The notes beneath the pieces are model-generated. The model did no database searches and was not told the DNA's origin. It saw nothing but the letters and a program-made list of their open reading frames with translations. Of a stretch of DNA of 64,000 nt, positions 51,977 through 60,882 are shown piece after piece. The stretch is from Mumia xiangluensis (GTDB lineage: Bacteria > Actinomycetota > Actinomycetes > Propionibacteriales > Nocardioidaceae). How positions within the stretch are numbered: position 1 is the stretch's first letter; every line of letters begins with the position of its first letter. The translations under genes and the position numbers were made by a program. Location of the stretch: the NCBI RefSeq assembly GCF_010994095.1, contig NZ_WJYO01000005.1, positions 400,359-464,358 on the forward strand, in the 5' to 3' direction.

Positions 51977-53290
51977 TCAGGCCCCCACGTGCTCCAGGCC
52001 GACCTTCTCGATCAGGTCGGCGCCCTTGCGCAGCCCGTCGCGCTTGCGGACGGCCTCCCCGATCTCGGCCACCCGCGCGCGCAGCGCCGTGTCGGTGAGC
52101 AGCGTCTCGACCGCGTCGACGAGCTCGGCGTCGCCGAACCCGTACGTGTCGAGCCGGATGCCGTAGCCGAGCTCGTGCACGCGCTGCGCGTTGTCGTACT
52201 GGTCCCAGAACAGCGGCAGCACGATCATCGGCTTGCCGAAGTGCAGCGACTCCGTCGTGGTGTTGTTGCCGCCGTGGGTGATGACGAGGTCGACCTGCGG
52301 GATGACCTTCGTCTGCGGCACCATCTGCGCACCGACCATCGTGTCGGGCAGGGTCAGCTCGTCGGCGCGCGGGCCCTTGCTCACGATGAACCGGTGGCGC
52401 GTCGTGCCGAGGACGTCGACGAGACGCTGCATGAGACCCAGGTCGGCGCCGCCGAGCGAGCCCAGCGACAGGTAGATCAGCGCGGAGTCGTCGGGACGGT
52501 CGGCGACCTCCGGCGGCACGACGTAGTCCTCGTCGGTCTCACGCACGCTGGAGTCGATGCGCGCCCAGGTCTCGTCGAGCGGCCGCACGTCGTGGTAGTC
52601 GGCCTCCTCGGGGAACACGTACAGGTTCAGGGTGTCGGAGCTGTGGATGAACTCCAGCTCGGGCAGCGGGGGAGCGCCCTGCTCCTGCACCCAGCTGTTG
52701 TACGCGTCCCACATCTCGCGGTGGGTCTCGTCGAAACGCTTCGTGTACGCGTCCCAGCCGTCGCGGTCGGCGACGGGATAGCCCGCGAAGAGCGGCGGCA
52801 GGTCGTCGCTGCCGCGCACCTCCAGCGGGTTGCACGACACGATGCGGACGTACGGCGCCCCGGAGGTCATCAGGGCGGGGAAGGTGACGACGTTGTCCTC
52901 GACGATGACGTCGGGCCGGTGCTCGGCGATGATCGCGCGCAGCTGCGGCTCGCAGTAGACGGCGCCGTCGATGAGCGCCTGGTACGTCGGGGCGACGAAC
53001 GACTCGAGCTGCTCGATCGTCGGCTTGCGGAACTCCGGGGCCGTCTCTGCGATGAAGTCGGTCCAGAACTTGCCCGCGTCCTCCTCCACGGCGCCCTCGG
53101 CCGGCTCGGCGAGATCGACGAGCGCCTCCACGAACCCGAGCGGCTCGAGCTTGCCCTTCCACGACGCCTCGGCCGCGAAGACGACCTTGTGCCCTCGCTT
53201 GAGAAGGATGTCGCCCAGGCCGACGCACTGGTTCGTCGGTCCGTACGCCGACTCCGGCATGAACAGGATCGTCAGAGGTCGGTCAGTCAT
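51977..53290 (-). CDS. GT1-family (MGT-like) glycosyltransferase
   Basis: A 437-residue GT-B enzyme of the UDP-glycosyltransferase / macrolide glycosyltransferase type. The N-terminal domain (ILFMPESAYGPTNQCVGLGDILLKRGHKVVFAAE) carries the acceptor site; the C-terminal donor site has LIYLSLGSLGG, VPQTKVIPQVDLVITHGGNNTTTESLHFGKPMIVLPLFWDQYDNAQRV, including the HGGNNT loop and D-Q for sugar-nucleotide binding. It could glycosylate a small molecule, such as an antibiotic, lipid or amine. Start 53290 overlaps the TetR stop by 8 bp. It sits between a TetR regulator and an aminosugar kinase/isomerase pair; an aminosugar donor is an attractive but unproven link. Confidence 0.9.
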   Translation of the reverse strand: MTDRPLTILFMPESAYGPTNQCVGLGDILLKRGHKVVFAAEASWKGKLEPLGFVEALVDLAEPAEGAVEEDAGKFWTDFIAETAPEFRKPTIEQLESFVAPTYQALIDGAVYCEPQLRAIIAEHRPDVIVEDNVVTFPALMTSGAPYVRIVSCNPLEVRGSDDLPPLFAGYPVADRDGWDAYTKRFDETHREMWDAYNSWVQEQGAPPLPELEFIHSSDTLNLYVFPEEADYHDVRPLDETWARIDSSVRETDEDYVVPPEVADRPDDSALIYLSLGSLGGADLGLMQRLVDVLGTTRHRFIVSKGPRADELTLPDTMVGAQMVPQTKVIPQVDLVITHGGNNTTTESLHFGKPMIVLPLFWDQYDNAQRVHELGYGIRLDTYGFGDAELVDAVETLLTDTALRARVAEIGEAVRKRDGLRKGADLIEKVGLEHVGA

Positions 53291-53921
53291 GGGTGGGTGT
53301 CCCTTCGTCAAGAGCAGCCTTGGTGATGAGCGGGTGCCCGGTGGCGAGACGGGCGTAGTCGAGCAGCAGCTCGCAGGCGACCTCGTGGTCGATCGTCGGG
53401 TGACCGGCCATCATGCGGTAGCCGTACGCGTCCTCGAGCGCGACGAGGTTGCGTCCGATGGTCAGCGACTCCTGGCGGAGGTCGAACGTGCCGCGGGCAG
53501 CACCGGTCTCGAGGATCACCTGGTACATCGCGACCTGGCGGTCGTACAGCGACGTCAGCAGCGTCCCGTAGATCGGGTGCCGCCGTGCGGCGCCGCCGAG
53601 CTCGCAGAACAACCTGACCGCGTCGTCGTCGGCGTCGGTGGGGAGGCCGGAGCGGATCGTGCTGACGAGCTTCTCGGCCGGATCGTCGATCTTCGCGATC
53701 ATCTGCATGCGCTCGTCGTAGAACCGCTCGGTGCCGGCGCGGTTGGCCTCGAGGATCAGCGACTGGACGTCGGGGTAGTGGTAGAGCACCGCTCCTGACG
53801 TGAGGCCCGCCTGCTTGGCGATCTCGGTCAGCTTGACGTCGGCGCCGTGGGCGATGACGGCCTTCTGGGTCGCACTGATCAGCGCCGCGCGCCGGTCCTT
53901 CTGGCCCTGGGTCTTCGCCAT
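53283..53921 (-). CDS. TetR family transcriptional regulator
   Basis: A 212-residue regulator. The N-terminal helix-turn-helix is RRAALISATQKAVIAHGADVKLTEIAKQAGLTSGAVLYHYPDVQSLILEA (about 10-58) and the rest is a helical ligand-binding domain of normal size. GAAGGGGG precedes the ATG. It is divergent from the polyamine operon and heads the glycosyltransferase cluster. The 211-bp gap holds a palindrome TGAAGA-CT-TCTTCA that recurs before the secreted amine oxidase gene, so this protein is the best candidate for a regulator of polyamine use; control of the glycosyltransferase cluster is equally possible. Confidence 0.92.
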   Translation of the reverse strand: MAKTQGQKDRRAALISATQKAVIAHGADVKLTEIAKQAGLTSGAVLYHYPDVQSLILEANRAGTERFYDERMQMIAKIDDPAEKLVSTIRSGLPTDADDDAVRLFCELGGAARRHPIYGTLLTSLYDRQVAMYQVILETGAARGTFDLRQESLTIGRNLVALEDAYGYRMMAGHPTIDHEVACELLLDYARLATGHPLITKAALDEGTPTHD

Positions 53922-53998
53922 CGGACCCCCTTCCCGTCGATGCGCCGCAAGGTGCGCGTGGTGATTGTCCGACAGCCTCGCACTGTTCGTCAGAAATT

Positions 53999-54012
53999 TG
54001 AAGACTTCTTCA
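53999..54012 (+). promoter_or_regulatory. palindromic operator shared with the amine oxidase promoter (copy 1)
   Basis: TGAAGA-CT-TCTTCA is a perfect 6-bp inverted repeat within TTTGAAGACTTCTTCAG (53997-54013), in the AT-rich gap between the divergent TetR and potD genes. A 17-bp near-copy occurs at 61051-61067. Confidence 0.55.
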
Positions 54013-54132
54013 GTGACGAATGTGTTTCGTCCATTTATCTTGTGTTTCGGGTCTTGTCAGATCCTCAACGGGGATGCAAATGTGGGTCCACCCGCACCAT
54101 GCGGGTCACTCTTTCGCACACCTGGAGCCACC

Positions 54133-55245
54133 ATGAAGGCACTCGCGTTCACCGGCCGCCGCCCGCTGGCCGCCGCGGCGTCGCTCGTCCTCGCCGCCGC
54201 ACTCGTCGCGTGCGGCGGGTCCGACGGGGACGACTCCGCATCCGACCTCGATCCCGATGCGGACCTCAGCAAGCAGTCGATCGTCGTGTCCAACTGGGCT
54301 GACTACATGCCCGAGGACGTCGCCGAGAAGTTCGAGGAGGCGACAGGTGCCTCCATGGAGGTGACCAACCACGCCACCAACGAGGAGCTCATGGCGAAGC
54401 TGACGGCGGGGTCGGACTCCGGCATCGACGTCGCGTTCGTCTCCGGCCAGTTCGCCCAGGCGCTCGCCGAGCAGGGCCTCGTCGAGCCGATCCACGCCGA
54501 CCTCGTCCCGAACATGGACAACCTCGCCGAAGGCGTGCAGAACCTCTCGTACGACGAGGGCAACAAGAACTCCGTCCCGTACACGTGGGGCACCACCGGC
54601 ATCTGCTATCGCGCCGACCTCGTCGACGAGGCGCCGACCAGCTGGAACGACCTGCTCGAGCCTGCCGACGAGTACAAGGGCAAGGTCACCATGATGGCCA
54701 CCGACCGCTGGCTGATGCTTCCGGCACAGAAGGCCCTCGGCTTCTCGGCGAACACGACCGACGAGGACGAGATGGCGCAGGTCAAGGACAAGCTCGTCGC
54801 CGCCAAGAAGAACCTGCTCGCCTACGACGACACCACGTTCTACGAGCGGCTCATCTCCGGCGAGGCCGTGATGGTCGAGGCGTGGGACGGCTGGTGCAAC
54901 TACGGCACCGCCGAGAACGAGAACATCAAGTTCGTCGTCCCGGACGAGGGCAGCGACCTCTGGGTCGACACGATGGTCGTCCTCAAGACCTCGAAGAACA
55001 AGGAGGCGGCGCACGCCTTCATCAACTACCTCCTCGAGCCGGAGAACGGCGCGTGGGCGGCGGAGAACATCCTCTACAACGTCCCGAACCAGAAGGCGAT
55101 GGACATGCTTCCGGCCGATCTGAAGGCGCAGTACCCGCCGCTGCAGGTCACCGCGGAGCAGCTGCTCGAGGGTGAGTCGCTCACGGACCTCGGCGAGGCA
55201 GCCACGATGTACACGCAGCTGGTCACCGAGATCACGTCGAGCTAG
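54133..55245 (+). CDS. potD: polyamine ABC transporter substrate-binding lipoprotein
   Basis: A 370-residue PotD/PotF-like binding protein. The signal peptide ends in a lipobox (LAAALVACGGSD), so it is anchored on the outer face of the membrane. SIVVSNWADYMPEDVAEKFEEATGASMEVTNHATNEELMAKLTAG, NKNSVPYTWGTTGICYR and EAWDGWCNYGTAENENIKFVVPDEG give the family's order of strands, with acidic and Trp residues that bind the amine groups. It is the first gene of potDBCA-amine oxidase-aldehyde dehydrogenase. The stop overlaps the permease start by one base (TAGTG). Confidence 0.93.
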   Translation: MKALAFTGRRPLAAAASLVLAAALVACGGSDGDDSASDLDPDADLSKQSIVVSNWADYMPEDVAEKFEEATGASMEVTNHATNEELMAKLTAGSDSGIDVAFVSGQFAQALAEQGLVEPIHADLVPNMDNLAEGVQNLSYDEGNKNSVPYTWGTTGICYRADLVDEAPTSWNDLLEPADEYKGKVTMMATDRWLMLPAQKALGFSANTTDEDEMAQVKDKLVAAKKNLLAYDDTTFYERLISGEAVMVEAWDGWCNYGTAENENIKFVVPDEGSDLWVDTMVVLKTSKNKEAAHAFINYLLEPENGAWAAENILYNVPNQKAMDMLPADLKAQYPPLQVTAEQLLEGESLTDLGEAATMYTQLVTEITSS

Positions 55246-56144
55246 TGACCGACCTGATCAGCAGCACTCCCACCGGGAGGGGCGCCGTTGAGCGCTCCTC
55301 CCGGTGGGAGCGTGCTGCGCTCCTCGTCCCAGGGCTCGGCTACGTGTCCGCCTTCATGGCGGTGCCGGTCCTGCTCGTGCTCAGCTACGTGTTCTTCCAG
55401 CGGGGCCGGTTCGGCGGTGTCGTCTACGAGTTCACGTGGGACAACTTCGCGCGCGCGTTCTCCCCGACGTACAGGGCCGTGCTCGTCGACTCGCTGGTCA
55501 TCGCCGGCGCGGCGACCGTGCTCGCGCTGCTGATCGGGTATCCGGTCGCGTACGCCATCGCGATGCTGCCCGACCGCCTGCGCACCATCGCGCTGGTGCT
55601 GGTCGTGATCCCGTTCTGGACGAACTTCCTCGTCCGCACCTACGCCTGGATCGTGCTGCTCAGCAACGAGGGCCTGGTCAACCGGTCGCTCGAGCGGATC
55701 GGCGTCATCGAGGACCCGCTCACGCTGCTCTACACGCGGGGCGCCGTCGTCGTCGGGCTCGTCTACGCGTACCTGCCGCTGATGATCCTGCCGCTCTACG
55801 CGTCGATCTCGAAGCTCGACCCCGAGCTCCGCGAGGCGGCGACGAATCTCGGCGCGAGCAGGTTCAAGGCCTTCCGCACCGTCACGTGGCCGCTCACCCT
55901 GCCGGGTGTGCTGACGGGCTGCATCTTCGTGTTCGTGCCGAGCCTCGGCAACTTCATCGTCCCCGAGCTGCTCGGCGGCGGGAAGTTCGTGATGGTCGGC
56001 AACGTCGTCCGCGACCAGTTCCTCAAGGCTCGTGACTGGCCGTTCGGGGCCACGCTGGCGCTGGTGCTCATCGTCGTGCTCGTCGCGCTGTTCTTCGTGC
56101 AGTCCCGGGTGAGCCGACGCCTCTCGACAGGAGGGCCGTCATGA
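55245..56144 (+). CDS. potB: polyamine ABC transporter permease 1
   Basis: A 299-residue PotB-like permease with six transmembrane helices. WNFLVRTYAWIVLLSNEGLVN-like segment (FWTNFLVRTYAWIVLLSNEG, about 125-144) and the coupling loop REAATNLGASRFKAFRTVTWPLTLPG (about 196-221) are clear. GTG start overlaps the potD stop by one base; its stop overlaps potC by 4 bp. Confidence 0.94.
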   Translation: MTDLISSTPTGRGAVERSSRWERAALLVPGLGYVSAFMAVPVLLVLSYVFFQRGRFGGVVYEFTWDNFARAFSPTYRAVLVDSLVIAGAATVLALLIGYPVAYAIAMLPDRLRTIALVLVVIPFWTNFLVRTYAWIVLLSNEGLVNRSLERIGVIEDPLTLLYTRGAVVVGLVYAYLPLMILPLYASISKLDPELREAATNLGASRFKAFRTVTWPLTLPGVLTGCIFVFVPSLGNFIVPELLGGGKFVMVGNVVRDQFLKARDWPFGATLALVLIVVLVALFFVQSRVSRRLSTGGPS

Positions 56145-56917
56145 GGTCCCTCGGATGGCTGCGCCTGCCGCTCGCGCTGTGCATGCTCTTCCTCTACCTC
56201 CCGATCGCCGTCCTCGTCGTGATGTCGTTCAACGGCGGTCGGTCGGCGTTCACGATGGACGGTCTCAGCCTCCGCTGGTACACGAAGCTCGCCGGCAACG
56301 GCGACCTGCTCACCGCGCTCGGCAACAGCCTGCTCGTCGCGACCGGCGCCACGCTGATCGCCGTGGTCCTCGGGACGACGCTCGCTGTCGGACTCGCCCG
56401 CTACACCCGCTCGTCGACCCTCGACGCGTACGCGATGGCGCCGGCGATCATGCCCGACCTCGTGCTCGCGATCGGGCTGCTCGCGTTCTACTCGCTGATC
56501 TCGATGACGCTCGGGCTGTTCTCCGTGATGCTGGCGCACGCGGTCTTCGGCATGGCGTTCGTCGTCGCTGTCGTACGCGCCCGGCTCGTCCAGGCGGACC
56601 CGGCGCTGGAGGAGGCGTCGCGCGACCTCGGTGCCGGCGCGCTGACGACGTTCCGTCGCGTGACCCTGCCGACCATCGCCCCGGCGGTGATCGCGGGAGC
56701 GCTGCTGACGTTCACGCTCTCGCTCGACGAGTTCGTCATCGCGTTCTTCACGAACGGCCCGACCACCCCGACCCTGCCGATCTCGATCTACTCGATGGTC
56801 CGCTTCGGCGTGACGCCCGAGATCAACGCCCTCGCCACCGTGCTGCTGCTCGTCAGCTTCACGGTAGTGATCGCGTCCGCCCGACTGAGCCGACGTACGG
56901 AGGCCCTCGATGAGTGA
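56141..56917 (+). CDS. potC: polyamine ABC transporter permease 2
   Basis: A 258-residue PotC-like permease with six transmembrane helices, the partner of PotB. The coupling loop is EEASRDLGAGALTTFRRVTLPTIAPAVIAG (about 163-192), and TFTLSLDEFVIAFFTNGP is the conserved PotC helix that follows. It overlaps potB by 4 bp and potA by 8 bp. Confidence 0.94.
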   Translation: MRSLGWLRLPLALCMLFLYLPIAVLVVMSFNGGRSAFTMDGLSLRWYTKLAGNGDLLTALGNSLLVATGATLIAVVLGTTLAVGLARYTRSSTLDAYAMAPAIMPDLVLAIGLLAFYSLISMTLGLFSVMLAHAVFGMAFVVAVVRARLVQADPALEEASRDLGAGALTTFRRVTLPTIAPAVIAGALLTFTLSLDEFVIAFFTNGPTTPTLPISIYSMVRFGVTPEINALATVLLLVSFTVVIASARLSRRTEALDE

Positions 56918-58007
56918 CACCCACGTGACCACCCCCGACGTCGAACAGACGACAGGCGCCATGGAGCCGTTGGTCGACATCCGCCACGTGTCCCGGCGCT
57001 TCGGCGCCGTCACTGCGCTGGACGACGTGAGCCTCACCATCGCCGAGAACGAGTTCTTCGCGCTGCTCGGCCCGTCGGGCTGCGGCAAGACGACGCTGCT
57101 GCGGGCGATCGCCGGGTTCGAGCGCCCCGACAGCGGCGAGATGCTGCTCGGCGGCCAGGACCTCGTGGCGCTCCCGCCGCACCGGCGACCGCTCAACCTG
57201 ATGTTCCAGTCGTACGCCCTGTTCCCGCACATGACGGTCGAGGCGAACGTGTCGTACGGCCTGGAGCAGGAGAAGCTGCCGAAGCAGGAGATCCGCCAGC
57301 GCGTCGGCGAGGTCCTGGAGACCGTCGGCCTCTCGACGACGGCGAAGCGAAGGCCGCACCAGCTCTCGGGAGGCCAACGCCAGCGGGTCGCGCTCGCTCG
57401 TGCGGTCGTGAAGCGGCCCAAGCTGCTCCTGCTCGACGAACCGCTCTCGGCGCTGGACCGCAAGGTGCGCTCGCAGATGCAGCTGGAGCTGAAGCGCCTC
57501 CAGCAGGAGGTCGGCATCACCTTCGTCGTCGTGACCCACGACCAGGAGGAGGCGATGTCGATGGCCGACCGCCTCGCCGTCCTGGCGCACGGCCGCGTGC
57601 AGCAGGTGGCGACGCCGGTCGAGACCTACCGGCGGCCCGCCAACCTTTTCGTCGCCGACTTCATCGGTGACAGCAACCGGTTCGCCGGCCGTGTGGTCGA
57701 CGGCGGTCTGCACGTCCCCGACGTCGGGCTCCTGCCTGGACACCCGGTCGGTGACGTGACAGGCGACGCCCACCTCGTCGTACGCCCCGAGGAGACCCGC
57801 CTCGGAGCGCCCGGCGCCGGCCTGATGGAGGGCCAGGTCGTCGAGACCCAGTTCTTCGGCGGCGTCTCCACGGTCGCCGTCGACGTGCCTGGCCACGCCG
57901 ACCCTGTGCTGTGCGCGGTCAGCGGCGTCTCGACCGTCGAGCGCGGCGCGACCGTCTCGCTCCACTGGACGGCCGACGCCGCCGTCGTGGTCGGGGGAAG
58001 CCTGTGA
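56910..58007 (+). CDS. potA: polyamine ABC transporter ATPase
   Basis: A 365-residue PotA-like ATPase. Walker A GPSGCGKTTLL (about 52-62), LMFQSYALFPHMTVEANVSYGL Q-loop, LSGGQRQRVALARAVVKRPKLLLLDEPLSALD signature and Walker B, and VTHDQEEAM switch are intact. The C-terminal third is the TOBE regulatory domain (RPEETRLG...). Its stop overlaps the oxidase start by 4 bp (GTGA), linking uptake to breakdown. Confidence 0.95.
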   Translation: MSDTHVTTPDVEQTTGAMEPLVDIRHVSRRFGAVTALDDVSLTIAENEFFALLGPSGCGKTTLLRAIAGFERPDSGEMLLGGQDLVALPPHRRPLNLMFQSYALFPHMTVEANVSYGLEQEKLPKQEIRQRVGEVLETVGLSTTAKRRPHQLSGGQRQRVALARAVVKRPKLLLLDEPLSALDRKVRSQMQLELKRLQQEVGITFVVVTHDQEEAMSMADRLAVLAHGRVQQVATPVETYRRPANLFVADFIGDSNRFAGRVVDGGLHVPDVGLLPGHPVGDVTGDAHLVVRPEETRLGAPGAGLMEGQVVETQFFGGVSTVAVDVPGHADPVLCAVSGVSTVERGATVSLHWTADAAVVVGGSL

Positions 58008-59410
58008 CGCGAGCCGACGCCGCGATCGACAGGCTCGTCGCCGAAGCGAGGCCCGTCCCGTATTGGACCGATCGCACCCCGCCCTCGCAGGACACCGATC
58101 GCCTCCCCGGGCCGGCGCGCGCCGACCTCACCATCGTCGGCGGCGGATTCACTGGCCTGTGGACGGCGATCCTCGCCAAGGAGGAGGACCCGTCGCGCGA
58201 CGTGGTCGTCCTGGAGGGCGGCGAGGTCGGGTGCGGCGCGTCCGGCCGCAACGGCGGGTTCGTGTCGGACTCGCTGACGCACGGGCTCGCGCACGGGACG
58301 GCGAACTGGCCGGACGAGCTCGGCGACCTGGTCCGGCTCGGCCGCGAGAACGTCGCGGAGATCGCCGCGTTCCTCGACCGCGAAGGCGTCGATGCCGGGC
58401 TGCGGCTGTGCGGCAAGACCGTCGTCGCGACCCGCCCTCACGAGGTCGAGGCGCTCGCACGGTCGTACGAGGTGCACCGCGAGCACGGCGAGGACGTGTC
58501 GCTGCTGTCCGCCGACGACGTACGCCGTGACGTCGACTCGCCTACGTACCTCGCGGGCATGCGGGTCCGCAGCGGTGGCGGTCTGGTCGACCCCGGTCGG
58601 CTCGTCGCCGGGCTCCTCGAGGTGGCGCGCGGCCGCGGCGTCCGTGTCCACGAGCGCTCCGCCGTGACGGGCATCGAGCGCCGCGGCAATGCCATGGCGG
58701 TGGCCACGGAGCACGGTGAGGTCCTCAGCCGCCAGGTGGTGGTCGCGACGAACGCGTTCCCGCCGCTGCTGCGTCGCATCCGTGCCTACACGATCCCGGT
58801 GTGGGACCACGTGATCGTCACCGACCCGCTCTCGCCGGCCCAGCTGGCCGCGATCGGGTGGTCCGAGAACCAAGGCCTGACCGACTCCGGCAACCAGTTC
58901 CACTACTACCGCCGTACGCCGGACGACCGGATCCTCTTCGGCGGCTACGACGCGATCTACTACTACGGTGCCAAGACCGACGCGTCGCTCGCGCAGCGCG
59001 ACTCGTCCCACCGGCTCCTGGTCAAGCACCTGACCGCGACGTTCCCCACGCTCGAGGGCATCGGGATCAGTCACCGCTGGGCGGGGATCATCGACACGTC
59101 GACGCGGTTCACGCCGGTGTTCGGGACCGCGTACGCCGGCCGGCTCGCCTACGCGGTCGGCTACACCGGGCTCGGCGTCGCGTCGTCGCGCTTCGGGGCG
59201 CAGGTCGCGCTCGACCTGCTCGGCCGACGCCGTACCAAGCGCACGCGTCTGGCCGCTGTCACCGCGCGGGCCGTCCCGTTCCCGCCCGAGCCGCTGCGCT
59301 ACCCGATCGTCCAGGCGACGCGGCACCAGCTCGCACGGGAGGACACGACGGGGCGTCGGCCGGCGATGCTGCGCGTGCTCGACCGGTTCGGAGTGGGGTT
59401 CAACAGCTGA
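58004..59410 (+). CDS. FAD-dependent amine oxidase, PuuB-like (DAO family)
   Basis: A 468-residue D-amino-acid-oxidase-fold flavoprotein like gamma-glutamylputrescine oxidase. The FAD-binding motif ADLTIVGGGFTGLWTAILAKE (about 40-60) and CGASGRNGGFVSDSLTHG are typical of this branch. GGYDAIYYYG and YAVGYTGLGVASSRFGAQVALDLL near the end complete the family pattern. It would oxidise an imported (gamma-glutamyl)polyamine to the aldehyde plus ammonia and hydrogen peroxide. No gamma-glutamylputrescine synthetase gene is in the operon, so the substrate may be the free polyamine. GTG start is coupled to potA. Confidence 0.9.
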   Translation: MTRADAAIDRLVAEARPVPYWTDRTPPSQDTDRLPGPARADLTIVGGGFTGLWTAILAKEEDPSRDVVVLEGGEVGCGASGRNGGFVSDSLTHGLAHGTANWPDELGDLVRLGRENVAEIAAFLDREGVDAGLRLCGKTVVATRPHEVEALARSYEVHREHGEDVSLLSADDVRRDVDSPTYLAGMRVRSGGGLVDPGRLVAGLLEVARGRGVRVHERSAVTGIERRGNAMAVATEHGEVLSRQVVVATNAFPPLLRRIRAYTIPVWDHVIVTDPLSPAQLAAIGWSENQGLTDSGNQFHYYRRTPDDRILFGGYDAIYYYGAKTDASLAQRDSSHRLLVKHLTATFPTLEGIGISHRWAGIIDTSTRFTPVFGTAYAGRLAYAVGYTGLGVASSRFGAQVALDLLGRRRTKRTRLAAVTARAVPFPPEPLRYPIVQATRHQLAREDTTGRRPAMLRVLDRFGVGFNS

Positions 59411-59424
59411 TGGAGGAGAAGACG

Positions 59425-60882
59425 ATGGAGCACGGAATGTTCGTCGACGGCGCGACCCGAGCGGGCGCCGGCGCCGAGATCACGCTGACCGACCCTGCGA
59501 CGGGAGAGACGACCGTACGCTTCCGGCAGGCCTCAGCCGCCGACGTGGACGACGCCGTCGCCTCGGCGAAGGCGGCCTTCGGCGGGTGGTCACGCCGTAC
59601 GGCGGGGGAGCGCGCTCGCATCCTGCTGCGGCTCGCCGACCTCCTCGACGACCACGCCGCCGCGCTGACGAAGCTCGAGGTCGCCGACTCCGGCAAGCCC
59701 ACGGCGGTCTTCGCCGACGGTGAGCTGCCGTTCGCGACGGACAACCTGCGCTTCTTCGCCGGGTCGGCGCGGTCGCTGGAGGGGAGCGGCGCCGGTGTGC
59801 TCAGCGAGGGCCACACGTCGATGCTCATCCGGCGCCCGGTCGGCGTCGTCGGTGCCATCGCCCCGTGGAACTTCCCGCTCGTGATGGCGATCTGGAAGAT
59901 CGGACCCGCCCTCGCCGCCGGCAACACGATGGTGCTCAAGCCAGCGCCGACCACCCCGCGCAGCACGGTGCTCCTGGCCGAGCTCGCCGCCGCGGCCGGG
60001 CTGCCCGCCGGAGTCCTCAACGTGGTGACCGGGGGTGCCGACGTCGGCGAGGCGCTCGTGGAGCACCCCGACGTCGCGATGGTGTCGATCACCGGTTCCA
60101 GCCGCGCCGGTCGAGCGGTCATGGGAGCGGCGGCTCCTCGCACGAAGCGCGTCCACCTCGAGCTCGGCGGGAAGGCGCCGGCACTCGTCTTCGCCGACGC
60201 CGACGTCTCCGCCGTGGCGCAGGGCCTCGCGATGGCCGCGACGTACAACTCCGGACAGGACTGCACGGCCGCGACCCGCGTCTACGTGGAGCGGTCGGCG
60301 TACGACGCGGTCGTCGAGGCGATCGCCGAGAAGATGTCCAGCATCCGCGTCGGCGACCCGCGCGACGCGGCCACCGACATCGGTCCGCTCGTGTCGCGTG
60401 AGCACCGCGACCGCGTCCACGGCTTCGTCGAGCGTGCGCTCGCGGCCGGGGCGAAGGCTGCGTGCGGAGGCGTCGTACCCGAGGGTGTCGGCGCCTACTA
60501 CCCGCCGACGCTCGTCACCGGTGCCGACCAGCGGTCCGAGATCGTCCAGGACGAGGTGTTCGGCCCGGTCCTCGTCGCGCTGCCCTTCGACACCGAGGAG
60601 GAGGCGATCTCCCTCGCGAACGACAGCGCGTACGGGCTCGCGTCGTCGGTGTGGACCTCCGACGTCGCCCGCGCGCTGCGCGTGACGCACTCGATCGAGG
60701 CCGGGGTCACCTGGATCAACGACCACCTTCCGATCGCCTCGGAGGCACCGCACGGCGGGGTGAAGGGGAGCGGGTTCGGCAAGGACATGAGCCACGAAGC
60801 CGTCCTCGAATACACGGTGACGCACCACGTGATGGTGAAGCACGCGGTCGTCGAGGCGCACGACTCGTTCCGCCCGGCGTAA
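59425..60882 (+). CDS. aldehyde dehydrogenase, PuuC / gamma-aminobutyraldehyde type
   Basis: A 485-residue NAD(P)-dependent aldehyde dehydrogenase that would oxidise the aminoaldehyde from the preceding oxidase to an amino acid such as GABA. GVVGAIAPWNFPLVMAIWKIGPALAAGNTMVLKPAPTTP, catalytic Glu in HLELGGKAP (about 250) and catalytic Cys in YNSGQDCTAATRVYVE (about 285) are present. ATG 59425 is preferred over 59410 because GGAGGAGAAG lies just before it. Last gene of the operon; no strong terminator seen beyond it. Confidence 0.93.
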   Translation: MEHGMFVDGATRAGAGAEITLTDPATGETTVRFRQASAADVDDAVASAKAAFGGWSRRTAGERARILLRLADLLDDHAAALTKLEVADSGKPTAVFADGELPFATDNLRFFAGSARSLEGSGAGVLSEGHTSMLIRRPVGVVGAIAPWNFPLVMAIWKIGPALAAGNTMVLKPAPTTPRSTVLLAELAAAAGLPAGVLNVVTGGADVGEALVEHPDVAMVSITGSSRAGRAVMGAAAPRTKRVHLELGGKAPALVFADADVSAVAQGLAMAATYNSGQDCTAATRVYVERSAYDAVVEAIAEKMSSIRVGDPRDAATDIGPLVSREHRDRVHGFVERALAAGAKAACGGVVPEGVGAYYPPTLVTGADQRSEIVQDEVFGPVLVALPFDTEEEAISLANDSAYGLASSVWTSDVARALRVTHSIEAGVTWINDHLPIASEAPHGGVKGSGFGKDMSHEAVLEYTVTHHVMVKHAVVEAHDSFRPA

